Source of the DNA: Methanobrevibacter boviskoreani JH1
Lineage (GTDB): Archaea > Methanobacteriota > Methanobacteria > Methanobacteriales > Methanobacteriaceae
NCBI RefSeq assembly: GCF_000320505.1
Contig: NZ_BAGX02000007.1
Span: forward strand, 56,937-120,936
Reading direction: 5' to 3'
Length of the DNA stretch: 64,000 nt
Both the position numbers and the translations under genes were made by a program. Of this stretch, positions 48,015 to 58,694 are shown piece by piece (position 1 is the first letter of the stretch; every line of letters starts with the position of its first letter). A model generated the notes under the pieces. That model did not search any database. It saw only the letters and a program-made list of their open reading frames with translations, and was not told the origin of the DNA.

Positions 48015-48977
48015 TCATTCGTTACATAAGATAATTCCACAGTTTAAAGGGATGTTATTTTTATCAATACATAAATTTTCGTTTTTAATAACCACTTTAT
48101 CATTAACCTTTGCATAGGAAGATACATCTGCCTCTTTGATTTCATTACCTTCTGTATCCTTATCTAAAAACATAATGACTTCCTCATTTGATCCTGCTAC
48201 CTTTTTTAAATTTGTATCATATGCATTGACCTTATCTGTTAATTTTACATTTAACATTTTACCTTCTATCTTACTGATATATCCAATTGTTCCTTTGTTG
48301 ATGATTTTATTTGCAACTTCAATGCTTTCCCTTTGTTCTTCTAAATCCTCTGCAAGTTTTTGTCTATATTTTTCTAAAACTTTTATATCCCTGGTTTCAG
48401 TTTCATCTAAATATTTTTGGGCAGTGGTTTTAGTGAGTTTTGAATCTTTTCCAATTATCACATCAATATTCTTACCTACGGAAGGTGTTTTCTCAGCTAT
48501 TTCCTTAATAATTTCCTCAAAAATATCACCGGTATATTTTAAACTAATACTTGATTTCCATCTTTGTTTAATTAAGGAGTTAGCCATTTGTTTAGCTATT
48601 TTGTTACCAAATATGATAATTCCACTGCTGCCTGTTTCCTTGTTTTTTAATTCGGAGCCTATCAATTCAATTATTTGATAACCATTAGTAGTACCATATA
48701 TTCTTCTTCTCCTGACCTCCCTGGTTGTTTTTGAAGAAACTTCACCCATTACAGCATTACCGATGCTTTTTATTTTTTTGGCATCATCACTGATCTTTAA
48801 GTCAATCCCTAATTTAGCCGCTTCCTTATATAATTCCTCATCATTTCTAATGTTTCCTGAATATAATTCCTCTTCTAATTTTTCTCTATTGTCTTTATCA
48901 CCAAAATAAGCTATTCTTCTTTTATCACTTGCCATTACGCAACCTTTTCTACCAATATATGCTATAATAATACTCAT
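48015..48977 (-). CDS. DUF2121 family protein
   Basis: Archaeal protein of 320 residues without a known role (COG4079-like). The N-terminus MSIIIAYIGRKGCVMASDKR resembles the start of proteasome-type Ntn-hydrolase folds. Later come a long charged coiled-coil stretch (about residues 175-225) and a beta-rich C-terminal domain. The start has AGGGTG upstream. It leads a two-gene leftward operon with the MBL hydrolase. Confidence 0.75.
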   Translation of the reverse strand: MSIIIAYIGRKGCVMASDKRRIAYFGDKDNREKLEEELYSGNIRNDEELYKEAAKLGIDLKISDDAKKIKSIGNAVMGEVSSKTTREVRRRRIYGTTNGYQIIELIGSELKNKETGSSGIIIFGNKIAKQMANSLIKQRWKSSISLKYTGDIFEEIIKEIAEKTPSVGKNIDVIIGKDSKLTKTTAQKYLDETETRDIKVLEKYRQKLAEDLEEQRESIEVANKIINKGTIGYISKIEGKMLNVKLTDKVNAYDTNLKKVAGSNEEVIMFLDKDTEGNEIKEADVSSYAKVNDKVVIKNENLCIDKNNIPLNCGIILCNE

Positions 48978-49346
48978 GAAAACACCCTAATTTTTTTTAA
49001 AAAAATAATATTCGATTTTAATTTAATAAAAACAATTAATTATCTATATATGTTTTTTATTATTATTATAAATTGTTGTAATTATTCTAATTATAATTTA
49101 TAAACTTTAGAAATATATTTGTTTGATAATATACGAATATTTTTTTTATAGGCTTTTAATTGATTATATTTTTATTAAATTCTTAAGAATTACTATCCTT
49201 TTCTTATTAATATTATTATTACTTGGTTTTGAACTATTTAGCCAATTTTAGTTTATTTTTTCATTTTAATAAATTATATATTATAGATGAAACATAGATA
49301 TTATTGTGATTAAATCACATTTTTGAATAATCGGAAGTGAACGAAT
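48978..49346. other. Divergent promoter region DUF2121/dfx
   Basis: A minus-strand TATA-like sequence for the DUF2121 gene is near 49042-49051. For dfx there is ATTATATATTATA (49273-49285) and a dyad at 49305-49319. Otherwise AT-rich. Confidence 0.5.
49305..49319 (+). promoter_or_regulatory. Dyad operator at the dfx promoter
   Basis: TGTGATT-A-AATCACA, a perfect 15-bp dyad about 30 bp after the TATA box, where transcription should start, and 28 bp before the dfx start codon. No other copy was found in the window. Confidence 0.55.
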
Positions 49347-49730
49347 ATGACAGAATTAAATCAAGTATATAGATGTAATCTTTGTGGAAATATTGTAATT
49401 GTAGCTGATCCTAATGGTGGAACTTTAAGTTGCTGTGGTCAAGAAATGGAATTATTAGTTCCTGAACAAAAAGAAGAAGGTGGAGCTAAACATATACCTG
49501 TTATTACCAAGGTTGATGAAGGTATTAATGTAAAACTTGGTGAAGTTCCACATCCAATGGAGGAAGACCACTACATTAAATTCATTTTATTAACTGATGG
49601 TGAACAAATATTCAGAGCAAACTTAAAACCTGGTGATGCACCTGAAGCTACTTTCAAAGTAACAGGTGATGCAGCAGATTATACAGCTTGCGCTTACTGT
49701 AATAAACATGGTCTCTGGCCATCAAACTAA
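49347..49730 (+). CDS. dfx: Desulfoferrodoxin (superoxide reductase)
   Basis: Reduces superoxide to peroxide without making oxygen, protecting strict anaerobes. The 127-residue protein has both iron sites: a desulforedoxin centre (C10, C13, C29, C30) and the catalytic centre with H49, H69, H75, C118 and H121 (CNKHGLW). It ends 2-3 residues after the last ligand, as usual. The ATG follows GGAAGTGA. It is monocistronic with an operator-like dyad at its promoter, fitting oxidative-stress control. Confidence 0.96.
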   Translation: MTELNQVYRCNLCGNIVIVADPNGGTLSCCGQEMELLVPEQKEEGGAKHIPVITKVDEGINVKLGEVPHPMEEDHYIKFILLTDGEQIFRANLKPGDAPEATFKVTGDAADYTACAYCNKHGLWPSN

Positions 49731-50064
49731 ATTAGTTATTAATTAAATTTAACATTTTTATATTTTAATTTAATTTCCTATTTTTTTTTTAACCTTAAGG
49801 ATTTTTAAAGTCTTATTTTAGTTTTAACATTTTAAGAATTATTATTTTAAGTTAAAATTAAGTATATCTCTTGTTGTATTTTTTTTTAATAGGTTATTGA
49901 GATTTTTAATATTAAATTAATTATTTTATAAATCCTCTATTTTATTTCTAAAATTTTTATTTAACATAAACTATAATATAAATATCGGATATATATCTAA
50001 ATGTTAAATAGTGGATATTTAAAAAATGAAGTTATTTTAAAAATTTAATGTCTAAGTGAAAAAT
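49731..50064. other. Intergenic stretch after dfx
   Basis: T-rich then A+T-rich, with TATA-like sequence near 49970-49998 before the RecJ-like gene. No gene seen. Confidence 0.4.
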
Positions 50065-52290
50065 ATGAAAACTAAATGTCCAGAGTGTAAAGGAAAAGGG
50101 ACTATTGTTATAGATTATAAAGAATGTGATGCCTGTGGAGGATCAGGGTATGAAGATACAATTGACCTTGGTGATCACTTTAAAGGAATAAATAGTCGGG
50201 CTAAATCAAAATTTGACTTAGATGGTGCCGAGGATATACCTTGTGAGGTTTGCCATGGTAAAGGACAAATCGAGATTAAAGAGAAATGTGATAAGTGTAA
50301 TGGAACAGGGTATATTAACATATGTAAATCTTGTGGTAAAGTTTTGAAATCAAATAAAGAATATTGTGATGTTTGTATGAAAGAAATAAAAGTTAATAAA
50401 TCTAAAAATAATGATAAAAATAATAAGAAGGATATCATTGTCTATACATTAGATCCTTTATGTGAGATGAGTGACTTAAAAGTAGGTAATTTCTATCAGG
50501 GTAAAATTACGAAGGTTGCTAAATTCGGTGTTTTCGTTAGTTTGAATAACCAGGTTTGGGGTTTAATGAGAACTGGTAAATCCGGATATAAGGTAGGACA
50601 AATTATTAATGTTAAGGTTACAGAAATTAAAACCCGTAAACATGAAGTGGATATGGGTCCGGTATCATTTACGAATTATACCCTTAAGAAACTTAAGAAG
50701 GATATTGAAAGAACTAAAATATCATCACTTGGTGATGATTTAATGGGTAAGGTTGTTAAAATCCAAGGTTTGGCAGCTCAAATCCAACAGACATCTGGAC
50801 CAACCATATTTACAATTACGGATGAAACAGGTACTACTTATGTTGCTGCTTTCCAGGAGGCAGGTGTCAGGGCATATCCTGAGATTGATGTTGAGGATAT
50901 GGTCGAGGTTGTTGGAGAAGTTAATAAACATGACGGTGATGTTCAAATAGAGGCTGAGACTATCGAAAAGCTTCAAGGCGAATCTAAAGACGAATTATAT
51001 AATTTAATCGATCAGGCTTTAGACGAAAAAGCTCAAGTTGAATTTAACGGGTTTTTAGTTCAATCCGAAGTTTTGGATAAACTTAAACCTAAAATGTTAG
51101 ATGCAGCTAAAAGGATTAGAAGGGCAATTCTTGATGGTAGAACTATTCTTTTGAGACATCATGCAGATGCGGATGGTATCTGTTCTGGTGTTGCAATGGA
51201 AAAGGCTGTTGTACCTCTTATTGAAAAGGTAAATCCCGATAGTGATGCAAAATATCATTACTTTAAAAGATCTCCTTCAAAGGCTCCATTTTATGAACTT
51301 GAGGATGTTGTAAAGGATTTATCATTCGCGCTTGAAGATCTGGATAGACATGGTCAGAAATTACCACTTCTTGTAATGTTGGATAATGGTTCTACAGAGG
51401 AGGATATTGTGGCACTTATGCAGACTAAAATTTATGATATTGAAGTAGTTGTAATAGACCATCATTCTCCTGGTGATGTGGTGGACGGTCGCGTTGCTGT
51501 TGATGATTATGTTGATATGCATGTAAACCCTTATCTTGTTGGTGGAGACTCTCAGATAACTGCAGGTGCACTTGCAACAGAGGTTGCTTGTTTAATCAAT
51601 CCGGATGTTAAAGATGAAATCAAACATTTACCTGCTATTGCCGTAACCGGTGACCGTGCCGAATGTGATGAGGTTGATCAATACATAAAAATTGCGGAGG
51701 ATGAAGGTTACAGTAAAGAGGATCTTAAAAAGATTGCAGAGTGTACTGACTTTGAGGCTTATTTCTTAAGGTTCATGAATGGAAGGGGTATTATTGATAC
51801 CATTTTGGATGTTGACAATAAAGATAAACATGACGCAATGATAGATGCTTTATATAAGGAATATGAAAAACGTGTTGATACCCAACTTAAAGCTACCCTT
51901 CCTAACGTTAAAAAGATTAAATTCGATAACGGCATTTACTTTAATCTGATTGATGTTGAGAAATTTGCACATAAATTCACATTTCCAGCACCAGGTAAAA
52001 CCTGTGGATTTGTTCATGACAGTTTAATTAAGGAAATTGGTGAGGATAAACCTGTCGTGACCTTAGGTCATGGACCTGACTTCGGTGTTATAAGGGCAAC
52101 CGATGCAGTTAATGGAAACTATGGATTTGATATTAATCAAATTATCGATGAACTTATAGATCAGTTACCTCATGCTGGTATTGACGGTGGAGGACATGAA
52201 TGTGCAGGTTCAATAAAATTCATTGAAGGTTTTTCAAAAGAAGTTTTAACTGGATTTTTAGAAGAAGTTAAGAAAATGAATTTAAATTAA
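50065..52290 (+). CDS. Archaeal RecJ-like DHH protein with DnaJ zinc fingers
   Basis: A 741-residue protein of the archaeal COG1107 type. The order is four CxxCxGxG motifs (CPECKGKG, CDACGGSG, CEVCHGKG, CDKCNGTG) plus two CxxC pairs in the first 110 residues, an S1 RNA-binding domain (about 145-205), an OB-fold (about 235-310), then a DHH phosphoesterase core (HHADADG, LDNGS, IDHHSPGD and GDRAECDE) and a DHHA1-type end (GGGHECAGS). It is likely a nuclease or phosphodiesterase on RNA or DNA ends. The ATG used has AAGTGA upstream; a GTG 9 bases earlier is possible. Confidence 0.9.
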   Translation: MKTKCPECKGKGTIVIDYKECDACGGSGYEDTIDLGDHFKGINSRAKSKFDLDGAEDIPCEVCHGKGQIEIKEKCDKCNGTGYINICKSCGKVLKSNKEYCDVCMKEIKVNKSKNNDKNNKKDIIVYTLDPLCEMSDLKVGNFYQGKITKVAKFGVFVSLNNQVWGLMRTGKSGYKVGQIINVKVTEIKTRKHEVDMGPVSFTNYTLKKLKKDIERTKISSLGDDLMGKVVKIQGLAAQIQQTSGPTIFTITDETGTTYVAAFQEAGVRAYPEIDVEDMVEVVGEVNKHDGDVQIEAETIEKLQGESKDELYNLIDQALDEKAQVEFNGFLVQSEVLDKLKPKMLDAAKRIRRAILDGRTILLRHHADADGICSGVAMEKAVVPLIEKVNPDSDAKYHYFKRSPSKAPFYELEDVVKDLSFALEDLDRHGQKLPLLVMLDNGSTEEDIVALMQTKIYDIEVVVIDHHSPGDVVDGRVAVDDYVDMHVNPYLVGGDSQITAGALATEVACLINPDVKDEIKHLPAIAVTGDRAECDEVDQYIKIAEDEGYSKEDLKKIAECTDFEAYFLRFMNGRGIIDTILDVDNKDKHDAMIDALYKEYEKRVDTQLKATLPNVKKIKFDNGIYFNLIDVEKFAHKFTFPAPGKTCGFVHDSLIKEIGEDKPVVTLGHGPDFGVIRATDAVNGNYGFDINQIIDELIDQLPHAGIDGGGHECAGSIKFIEGFSKEVLTGFLEEVKKMNLN

Positions 52291-53027
52291 ATTTAATTTT
52301 TTCATTTAATTTAATCAATTTTCTATTTTGCTATGATTTTTTTCATTATATCTATTGATTTGATATTTTTTTTATCTGCTTTTTTTTTATTGTTTCACAT
52401 GTTTTTTCTGTTGTTTGCATTGTTTGTTTAACTTTTATATCTTGATTTTTTCATTGTTTTACAGTCATGTTTTTTCTTTATTTAATATGTTCATATATTT
52501 TGCTTTCTTTATTTTTTAAGATTCTTTTTATAATTATTTGAATAATTAAAAGTTAATATTTGTTTTAATGCTATTTTTTACACTATTTATCTTAATATAT
52601 TACGTTTAAACATTGACAATACTTTTTGTAAATAATTTTTTGTAATGAAAATATAATATTAAATCGTTATATTTATATATGTGAATATATTAATTTATAA
52701 TTGTGTTTAGAAATATGAAGTTAGAAAATATTCTTGCATTCAATTATTAAAATTTAAACCCTATATGTCGTAAAAAAAATTTTCTTATATTTCCTAACTT
52801 TTATATTTCATAACCGGTTTCGATCATTGATAATAAATAAGAAACTAAATTTTAATCTTTATTGAGTTTATGTTAATTATTTTTATCATTTAATTGACTT
52901 TTAAAAGAAGTTTAAATATAGCATAAAATTATAAGAATTGAATTAATAAAATCATTAGGACTTTTAAAATGAGATTGGATTGAAATATTTTTTTTAATTT
53001 ATTATATAAGGGGATGATAATACGGGT
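52291..53027. other. Intergenic stretch, T-rich then AT-rich
   Basis: About 220 bp after the RecJ-like gene are T-rich on the coding strand. The rest is AT-rich with a small less AT-rich island (CATAACCGGTTTCGATCATTG, near 52810), unexplained. No gene seen. Confidence 0.4.
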
Positions 53028-53573
53028 TTGAAGATTATGGTTCTTAATGGTTCACCAAGGCCTAAAGGAAATACTTCTACCTTAGTGAAACATTTTAAGG
53101 AAGGAGCGGAAGAATCTGGAAATGAGGTAACGGTCTTTAATTTAGATTCTATGAATATTTCTGGATGTAAAGGCTGTTTCGGTGGAAATATTAAAGATTC
53201 CAATAGTCCTTGTGTTCAAAAAGATGATATGGATAAAATTTATCCGGTTTATAAAGATGCAGATATTGTAGTATTAGCTTCTCCATTATATTACTGGAAT
53301 TTATCAGGACAACTAAGAACGGCATTTGACCGTTTATTTGCAGTTGAAGAAACTGTTCCAAATTGGAGGTCACATGAAAAAGGAGCCATTTTATTAATGG
53401 CTGCTGGGGGAGATGCTTTTGATATAGCTGTCCAATATTATAAAACTCTACTTGAACACTTAAATTGGAAAAACTTAGGAATAATTTTAGCAGGTGGTGT
53501 TAATAATATAGGTGATATTGAAGGTAGTAATAAATTAAATGAAGCAAAAGAATTAGGTGCTTCATTAAAATAG
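53028..53573 (+). CDS. NADPH-dependent FMN reductase-like flavoprotein
   Basis: Flavodoxin-fold protein of 181 residues, related to iron-sulfur flavoproteins and FMN reductases. The FMN phosphate loop is NGSPRPKGNTS (near the N-terminus), and LASPLYYWNLSGQLRTAFDR forms the flavin-side loop. Two cysteines in SGCKGCFGG lie where Isf proteins bind an Fe-S cluster, but the full CxxCxxC set is not complete. TTG is used as start because it gives the family's usual MKIMVLNGSPR; GGGGATGAT lies about 11 bases upstream. Confidence 0.88.
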   Translation: MKIMVLNGSPRPKGNTSTLVKHFKEGAEESGNEVTVFNLDSMNISGCKGCFGGNIKDSNSPCVQKDDMDKIYPVYKDADIVVLASPLYYWNLSGQLRTAFDRLFAVEETVPNWRSHEKGAILLMAAGGDAFDIAVQYYKTLLEHLNWKNLGIILAGGVNNIGDIEGSNKLNEAKELGASLK

Positions 53574-54037
53574 TTCAATTGAAAATTCTTTTAAGAATTT
53601 TTCATCTCAATTAAAAAATTAGTTCTAGAAAAACAGATTAAATTAATTTTAAAACAATTAATATTTTATTTAAGTTAAAAATATATTCTTCTTCGTTAAT
53701 TTTTAACTAATAATTTTAATCATTAAATAGGTATGTGACAATAATTAGATTTTAATTATTAAATAAAAGGTTAATATGTTTAAAATTATTTTAATCTTAA
53801 AAATAGTAAATTGACTTTATTAGAAACGCCTTTTAAATGTATGTAAGTTAGAAGATAAAAATATTTTAATATGTCCTATATATCCTTATCATTCTTTTAG
53901 TTTACATATATTTAATTAATATTCTTGTTTTGGCTGTTTATGGTAGTTTGTTTGTTTTTTGCATGGTTTATGTATTTTTTATCTTTTTTTTTGAATGGTA
54001 TGTCGTTTATATTTTTTTATATTTTTTTTTATTGAGA
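53574..54037. other. Convergent intergenic stretch
   Basis: Just after the flavoprotein gene, AAAATTC/GAATTTT (53582-53601) can form a terminator-like hairpin followed by T residues. The right half, next to aroC, is T-rich. No gene seen. Confidence 0.45.
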
Positions 54038-55147
54038 CTACTTATTCATGGTTTTTTCAATATTGTTTGGATGTATAAAACCAGATCTTATCATATGGTC
54101 TGCTAAAACCATGGCTATTGAGGATTCGCTAACAGTTGTAATACGTGGACATATGCATGGATCATGACGTCCCTTTATATTGATTATGCAATTCTCTTTC
54201 TTTTCATAATCAATAGTTTCCTGGTCTATGGATATGGAAGGTGTAGGTTTAACTGCAATTCTTGTGATTATTGGCATTCCATTAGATATTCCTCCGAGAA
54301 TTCCCCCTGAACTATTGGTTTTTGTATATACCTTTCCGTCTTCATAATAGAATTCATCATTGATTTCTGAGGCTGATGCCCTTGCAACATCAAAACCAAA
54401 ACCGACCTCAACTCCTTTAACTGCGCCTATGTTCATTAGGGACTGTGCAATATCCCCATCAAGTTTACCGAATACCGGTTCACCTATTCCTGCAGGGACA
54501 TTGGTAGCTATTGTTTCAACTATGCCTCCAACGGAATCTCCTTCGGCTTTTTTTGATAGGATTAATTCTTCCATAGCTTTTGCAGCATCTTGGTCTCCAC
54601 ATCTTACAGGGTTTAACTCAACTTCCTTTTCAATCTCATCAATATCTGTACTGTGTGCTAAGATATCTCCAATTTGAACTACATGGGATATTACTTTAAT
54701 TCCATATGTGTCTTTAAGTAGTTTTTTAGCTATTGCTCCACCAATTACATGTCCAATGGTTACTCTTCCACTTCCACGGCCTCCACCATTATAGTTATAA
54801 TTTCCGTATTTCATTCTCCAGCCATAATCCCCGTGTCCTGGTCGTGGTGTGTTTTTAATGTTTTCATAGTCTTTTGATCTTTGATTGTTATTGTAAACTA
54901 CTCCACATATAGGTGTCCCATCAGTTTTACCATTGAAAACTCCAGACAATAATTCAATTTTATCTGATTCTTTACGTGGGCTTGTTATTTTACTTGTTCC
55001 AGGTTTTCTTTTGTTTAATTCCTTTTGAATATCCTCTTCACTTAATTCAAGATTAGCTGGACAACCATCAACTATTGCTCCAATAGCTTTTCCATGACTG
55101 GTTCCGAAACTAGTAGTTGTAAATATTTTTCCAGTTGTATTTGACAT
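54038..55147 (-). CDS. aroC: Chorismate synthase
   Basis: Last step of the shikimate pathway, making chorismate with reduced FMN. The signatures [17 protein letters not shown] near the N-terminus, [14 protein letters not shown] and the RGSGRVT segment, and GGISNGMPI are intact. At 369 residues it is normal length. The start has AAGGT upstream. It is monocistronic, away from aroA. Confidence 0.96.
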   Translation of the reverse strand: MSNTTGKIFTTTSFGTSHGKAIGAIVDGCPANLELSEEDIQKELNKRKPGTSKITSPRKESDKIELLSGVFNGKTDGTPICGVVYNNNQRSKDYENIKNTPRPGHGDYGWRMKYGNYNYNGGGRGSGRVTIGHVIGGAIAKKLLKDTYGIKVISHVVQIGDILAHSTDIDEIEKEVELNPVRCGDQDAAKAMEELILSKKAEGDSVGGIVETIATNVPAGIGEPVFGKLDGDIAQSLMNIGAVKGVEVGFGFDVARASASEINDEFYYEDGKVYTKTNSSGGILGGISNGMPIITRIAVKPTPSISIDQETIDYEKKENCIINIKGRHDPCICPRITTVSESSIAMVLADHMIRSGFIHPNNIEKTMNK

Positions 55148-56071
55148 GTTATACCTTTTTGAATATTTTAATAATTTTGAGAAAATAATTGTTTTTTATA
55201 ATATATTATATAATTAATATTTATAAAATTCTTATTAAAATTTTTATATTTTTTAAATAATCTTTTTAGCTTTATTTTACCGATTTAATATTTAATTATC
55301 GTTATTTTTTAAAAATAAATATTTCTTCTGATTTTAATTTTGCCATATTGATCTAAAACCACTAACTTTTCATTTATATTGCTTTGGTGTTTTTAATGGT
55401 TTTATTTAATATAGGTATCTTCTCATGAATTTTAACGGATTTTTATATGGATAATTTATTTTGAAATCATCGGATAATTTTAAACAAATATTAAAATATT
55501 GTATTTTTTTTATAATTTGGCTGTTTTTTTCATATTTTAAATGAATTTTGTATAAAATAATTAATTTTTTTAAATCATTAACTTTATATATGATTATTGT
55601 GTTATATAATATTGAGTTTAAAATATATTGGATTTTTACTAAACACGTTATTCATTTCTTTTTTACTCCTTATTCATCGAACCTATGTTTTTTTCCAATA
55701 TTTTTTAAACTCCATTTGATTTACGCTTTTTTATTTTTTTAAGTTTAATGCTTCTTTTAATTTATTGATTAATTAATATTTTTTAATTCTTAAACTAACC
55801 TGATTTATTTTATTTTTCTAAAAATCACTTTTTTAACTTATTAATTCATTAATATTCTTGATTTTTAAAATAATTTATTCTCCTTATTCTTTTTTATTCT
55901 ATTAAATTATATATTATAATAACTTATTCAAATTCAAATTATTTTTAACTTCTAATTTCATATTAAACTTTTATAAAAATTTTACAATATAAAAGAATAC
56001 TTTTATAAATGTTAAAATTATACTCATAAATGACAGATAAAAATTATTAATAAATTATCTAGGATGTTCTT
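55148..56071. other. Long AT-rich intergenic stretch
   Basis: The aroC promoter (minus strand, TATA-rich near 55195-55220) and, at the right end, TATA-like TACTTTTATAAATG (55998-56011) for the next gene. In between I see only AT-rich DNA; a 64-codon Phe/Ile/Leu-rich frame (55548-55742) has no ribosome site and is not credible. Confidence 0.45.
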
Positions 56072-56803
56072 ATGGGAAAAAGTAGATATAAATTAAATGA
56101 AATTTATGAGAAATTGCTTGACGCATATTCTTATCAAGGATGGTGGCCTATAATAAATTATAAAGGTGAAACTCCTAATAAAAAAGGTTCAATAAAAGGT
56201 TATCACCCAAATGACTATGACTTTCCAAGAGATAATAATGAGCAGTTTGAAATTATCATTGGAACTATACTTACTCAGAATACCTCATGGCTATCTGTTG
56301 AGAAATCTTTAAATAATTTAAATAAAATCATTGATTTTACTGAGGGTAATTTATCTTTAAAATTCAAAGAATTATTGGAAACGGAAGAAGACCTTGTTAA
56401 AAATGCCATTAAACCTGCAGGTTATTATAATCAGAAATTTGTTTATCTAAAAAATATCACTGATTTTTATATTAGCTTGGATGGAAGGAAGCCTGGAAGA
56501 TCCGAAGTTTTAAGTGTAAAGGGAGTAGGTAATGAAACCGCAGACTCTATTCTATTATATGCCTATGGTATGCATGAATTTGTTGTAGATACATATACTA
56601 GAAGAATATTTGTAAATCTAAATTATATTGATAAGAAGGATTCCTATATTAAAATTAAGAAATTTTTCCAACATAATTTTAATGGTGGGGTTAACGAATA
56701 TCAGGAGTTTCATGGTTTGATTGTGGAACATGCAAAACATTATTATTCTAAAAAGCCATATGGTGTTGATGACAAACTTTTAGAGGAATATAAACTCATT
56801 TAA
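56072..56803 (+). CDS. HhH-GPD DNA glycosylase, endonuclease III-related
   Basis: A 243-residue glycosylase of the COG2231/MagIII type. The helix-hairpin-helix is VKGVGNETADS (149-159) and the catalytic Asp173 is in VDTYTRR. At the position of the Nth lysine there is Glu155, so it should be a monofunctional glycosylase without lyase activity. The C-terminal Fe-S cysteines are absent. The likely substrates are alkylated or otherwise damaged bases. The start has AGGATG. It complements the true Nth encoded elsewhere in the window. Confidence 0.88.
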   Translation: MGKSRYKLNEIYEKLLDAYSYQGWWPIINYKGETPNKKGSIKGYHPNDYDFPRDNNEQFEIIIGTILTQNTSWLSVEKSLNNLNKIIDFTEGNLSLKFKELLETEEDLVKNAIKPAGYYNQKFVYLKNITDFYISLDGRKPGRSEVLSVKGVGNETADSILLYAYGMHEFVVDTYTRRIFVNLNYIDKKDSYIKIKKFFQHNFNGGVNEYQEFHGLIVEHAKHYYSKKPYGVDDKLLEEYKLI

Positions 56804-57680
56804 TCTTAAATTATAATTTCTTTATAGTTTATATATTTAGATTAAACTATCAAATATTATAACGTGATTTTGCTATTTTAAACTGTTTTTCATATTCCAA
56901 TAGTTAAACCGTAAACTCTAGACATTCTATACACTCATTTCCTATTTTAAACATTTCTATTAACTTGTTTTACTATTTTAACTATTACTTCATGTGTTTA
57001 CTGTTTTTTTATTTTAATTAATAGTTTAATCATTATCTTAATCAATAATTCCAGTTCCTTTTATTTTGCAATAAATTTTATATTGTCTCTATTTAAACTA
57101 AATTCAACTTAATATTTTGGATATGAACCGGCTATATTCATCTATTTGTTGAAAGTTTTTAAATCTTTACTAATTTTTAAACTGAAGATTCTTAAAAGTA
57201 AAATTATATTATATTTAAAAATTATATTAATTTTATATAAGATTGAAGTGAATTTAGTTGAATTTCAAGTGTAAAATTTATTGGATGAAAAATTTTTTAT
57301 TTGTTGAAATTTTTTTTATAAGATTTATATTTTTGATTTATTTATTTTTAATTTTGTATAGATTTTTATATTAAATCTTATTAAATTTTCAATAATCTTT
57401 TAAAGTTTTACATGCTTATCTATTAATTATAAGTTATAAGTGCTCATTTATAACAAAAGATTTTAATAGGAATTATAATAAATTTTCAAGGTTAATTTAG
57501 CTTTTATATGTGAATTGCTGATTAATTTATTTTGTTTGGTCAAATTAAATGATGATATTTCTTTAAAATATTTAATTTCCATAATTATTTACACTTGAAA
57601 TGTAAGACTAATTTTAAATAATTTTACACTTGAAACTTATCACTTAAATAAAATAAACTTTTTAAAATTCCGGTGATGAA
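56804..57680. other. Long upstream region of hemB
   Basis: AT-rich, no gene. It holds three copies of TTTTACACTTGAAA: one inverted at 57263-57276 and two direct at 57587-57600 (first base A) and 57622-57635, just before hemB. Confidence 0.5.
57587..57635 (+). promoter_or_regulatory. Paired TTTACACTTGAAA motifs upstream of hemB
   Basis: Two direct copies 34 bp apart (57588-57600 and 57623-57635), the second 45 bp before the start codon. The first forms TTACA-N7-TGTAA, a short dyad. A third copy lies inverted at 57263-57276. A shared regulator site is likely, identity unknown. Confidence 0.5.
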
Positions 57681-58694
57681 ATGGATTATCCAACTGTAAG
57701 AATGAGAAGACTTAGGAAGAATAGTAATATTCGTGATATTGTAAGAGAAACTAAACTAAATAAAGAAGATTTAATCTATCCTATTTATTTTAAGGAAGGT
57801 TTAAAGAAAGGTGAAAAGGAAGAAATATCCACAATGCCAGGACAATTCAGATATTCAATAGAGGATGGAGTGGAATATGCCAAGGAATTAGAATCAAAAG
57901 GACTTAGATCAATTATTGTATTTGGTATTCCTTTAGAGGAAACCAAGGATCCTGTTGGTTCACCTGCTTTTATGGAAAATGGTATTGTTCAAACAGCTAT
58001 TAAGGCATTGAAGAAAGAAACAAATCTAGTTATTATTGGTGATGTATGTCTATGCCAATACACTTCCCATGGTCATTGTGGTTTAATCCAGGAATATGAT
58101 AAAGGGGATATAAATGATACTACTGATGATGGAGTTAAAATATTGAATGATCCTTCACTTAAATATCTTGCAAAAACAGCTGTATCACAAGCTAAGGCTG
58201 GAGCTGATATTGTTGCTCCATCTGATATGATGGACGGTAGAGTGGAGGCTATAAGAAATGCTTTGGATGAGGAAGGTTACGAGGATGTCATGATCATGTC
58301 CTATTCTGCCAAATTCGCATCTTCATTCTATGCACCATTTAGGGATGCTGCCGATTCCGCTCCAGGTAAAGGTAATAGGAAATCTTATCAAATGGACCCT
58401 GCTAATGGTCGTGAAGCTATTCGTGAATGTGAACTTGATGTAGTTGAAGGTGCAGATATGTTGATGGTTAAACCGGCATTGCCTTATCTTGATGTTATAA
58501 AAACAGTTAAAGAGGATTTCAATCTTCCACTTGTAAGCTATAATGTAAGTGGGGAATATTCTATGATTATGGCTGCTATAGATAAAGGTTATTTAACTGA
58601 GGATTCAATCATGGAATCTTTAGTATCAATTAAAAGAGCCGGAGCAGATTTGATTATCACCTACTTTGCACCATACCTACTAGATCATTTATAA
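57681..58694 (+). CDS. hemB: Porphobilinogen synthase
   Basis: Condenses two 5-aminolevulinates to porphobilinogen, feeding the tetrapyrroles used by methanogens (F430, corrinoids). Active-site lysines are Lys211 ([17 protein letters not shown]) and Lys264 (LMVKPALPY). The zinc site cysteines C123, C125 and C133 ([14 protein letters not shown]) mark the zinc-dependent type. It is 337 residues, normal length. The ATG follows GGTGATG. Repeated motifs in its promoter suggest specific control. Confidence 0.95.
   Translation: MDYPTVRMRRLRKNSNIRDIVRETKLNKEDLIYPIYFKEGLKKGEKEEISTMPGQFRYSIEDGVEYAKELESKGLRSIIVFGIPLEETKDPVGSPAFMENGIVQTAIKALKKETNLVIIGDVCLCQYTSHGHCGLIQEYDKGDINDTTDDGVKILNDPSLKYLAKTAVSQAKAGADIVAPSDMMDGRVEAIRNALDEEGYEDVMIMSYSAKFASSFYAPFRDAADSAPGKGNRKSYQMDPANGREAIRECELDVVEGADMLMVKPALPYLDVIKTVKEDFNLPLVSYNVSGEYSMIMAAIDKGYLTEDSIMESLVSIKRAGADLIITYFAPYLLDHL

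Noticed and set aside
55548..55742. 64-codon open frame in the aroC upstream region
   Set aside because: Composition follows the AT-rich background, with no ribosome site and no neighbour that would co-transcribe it.
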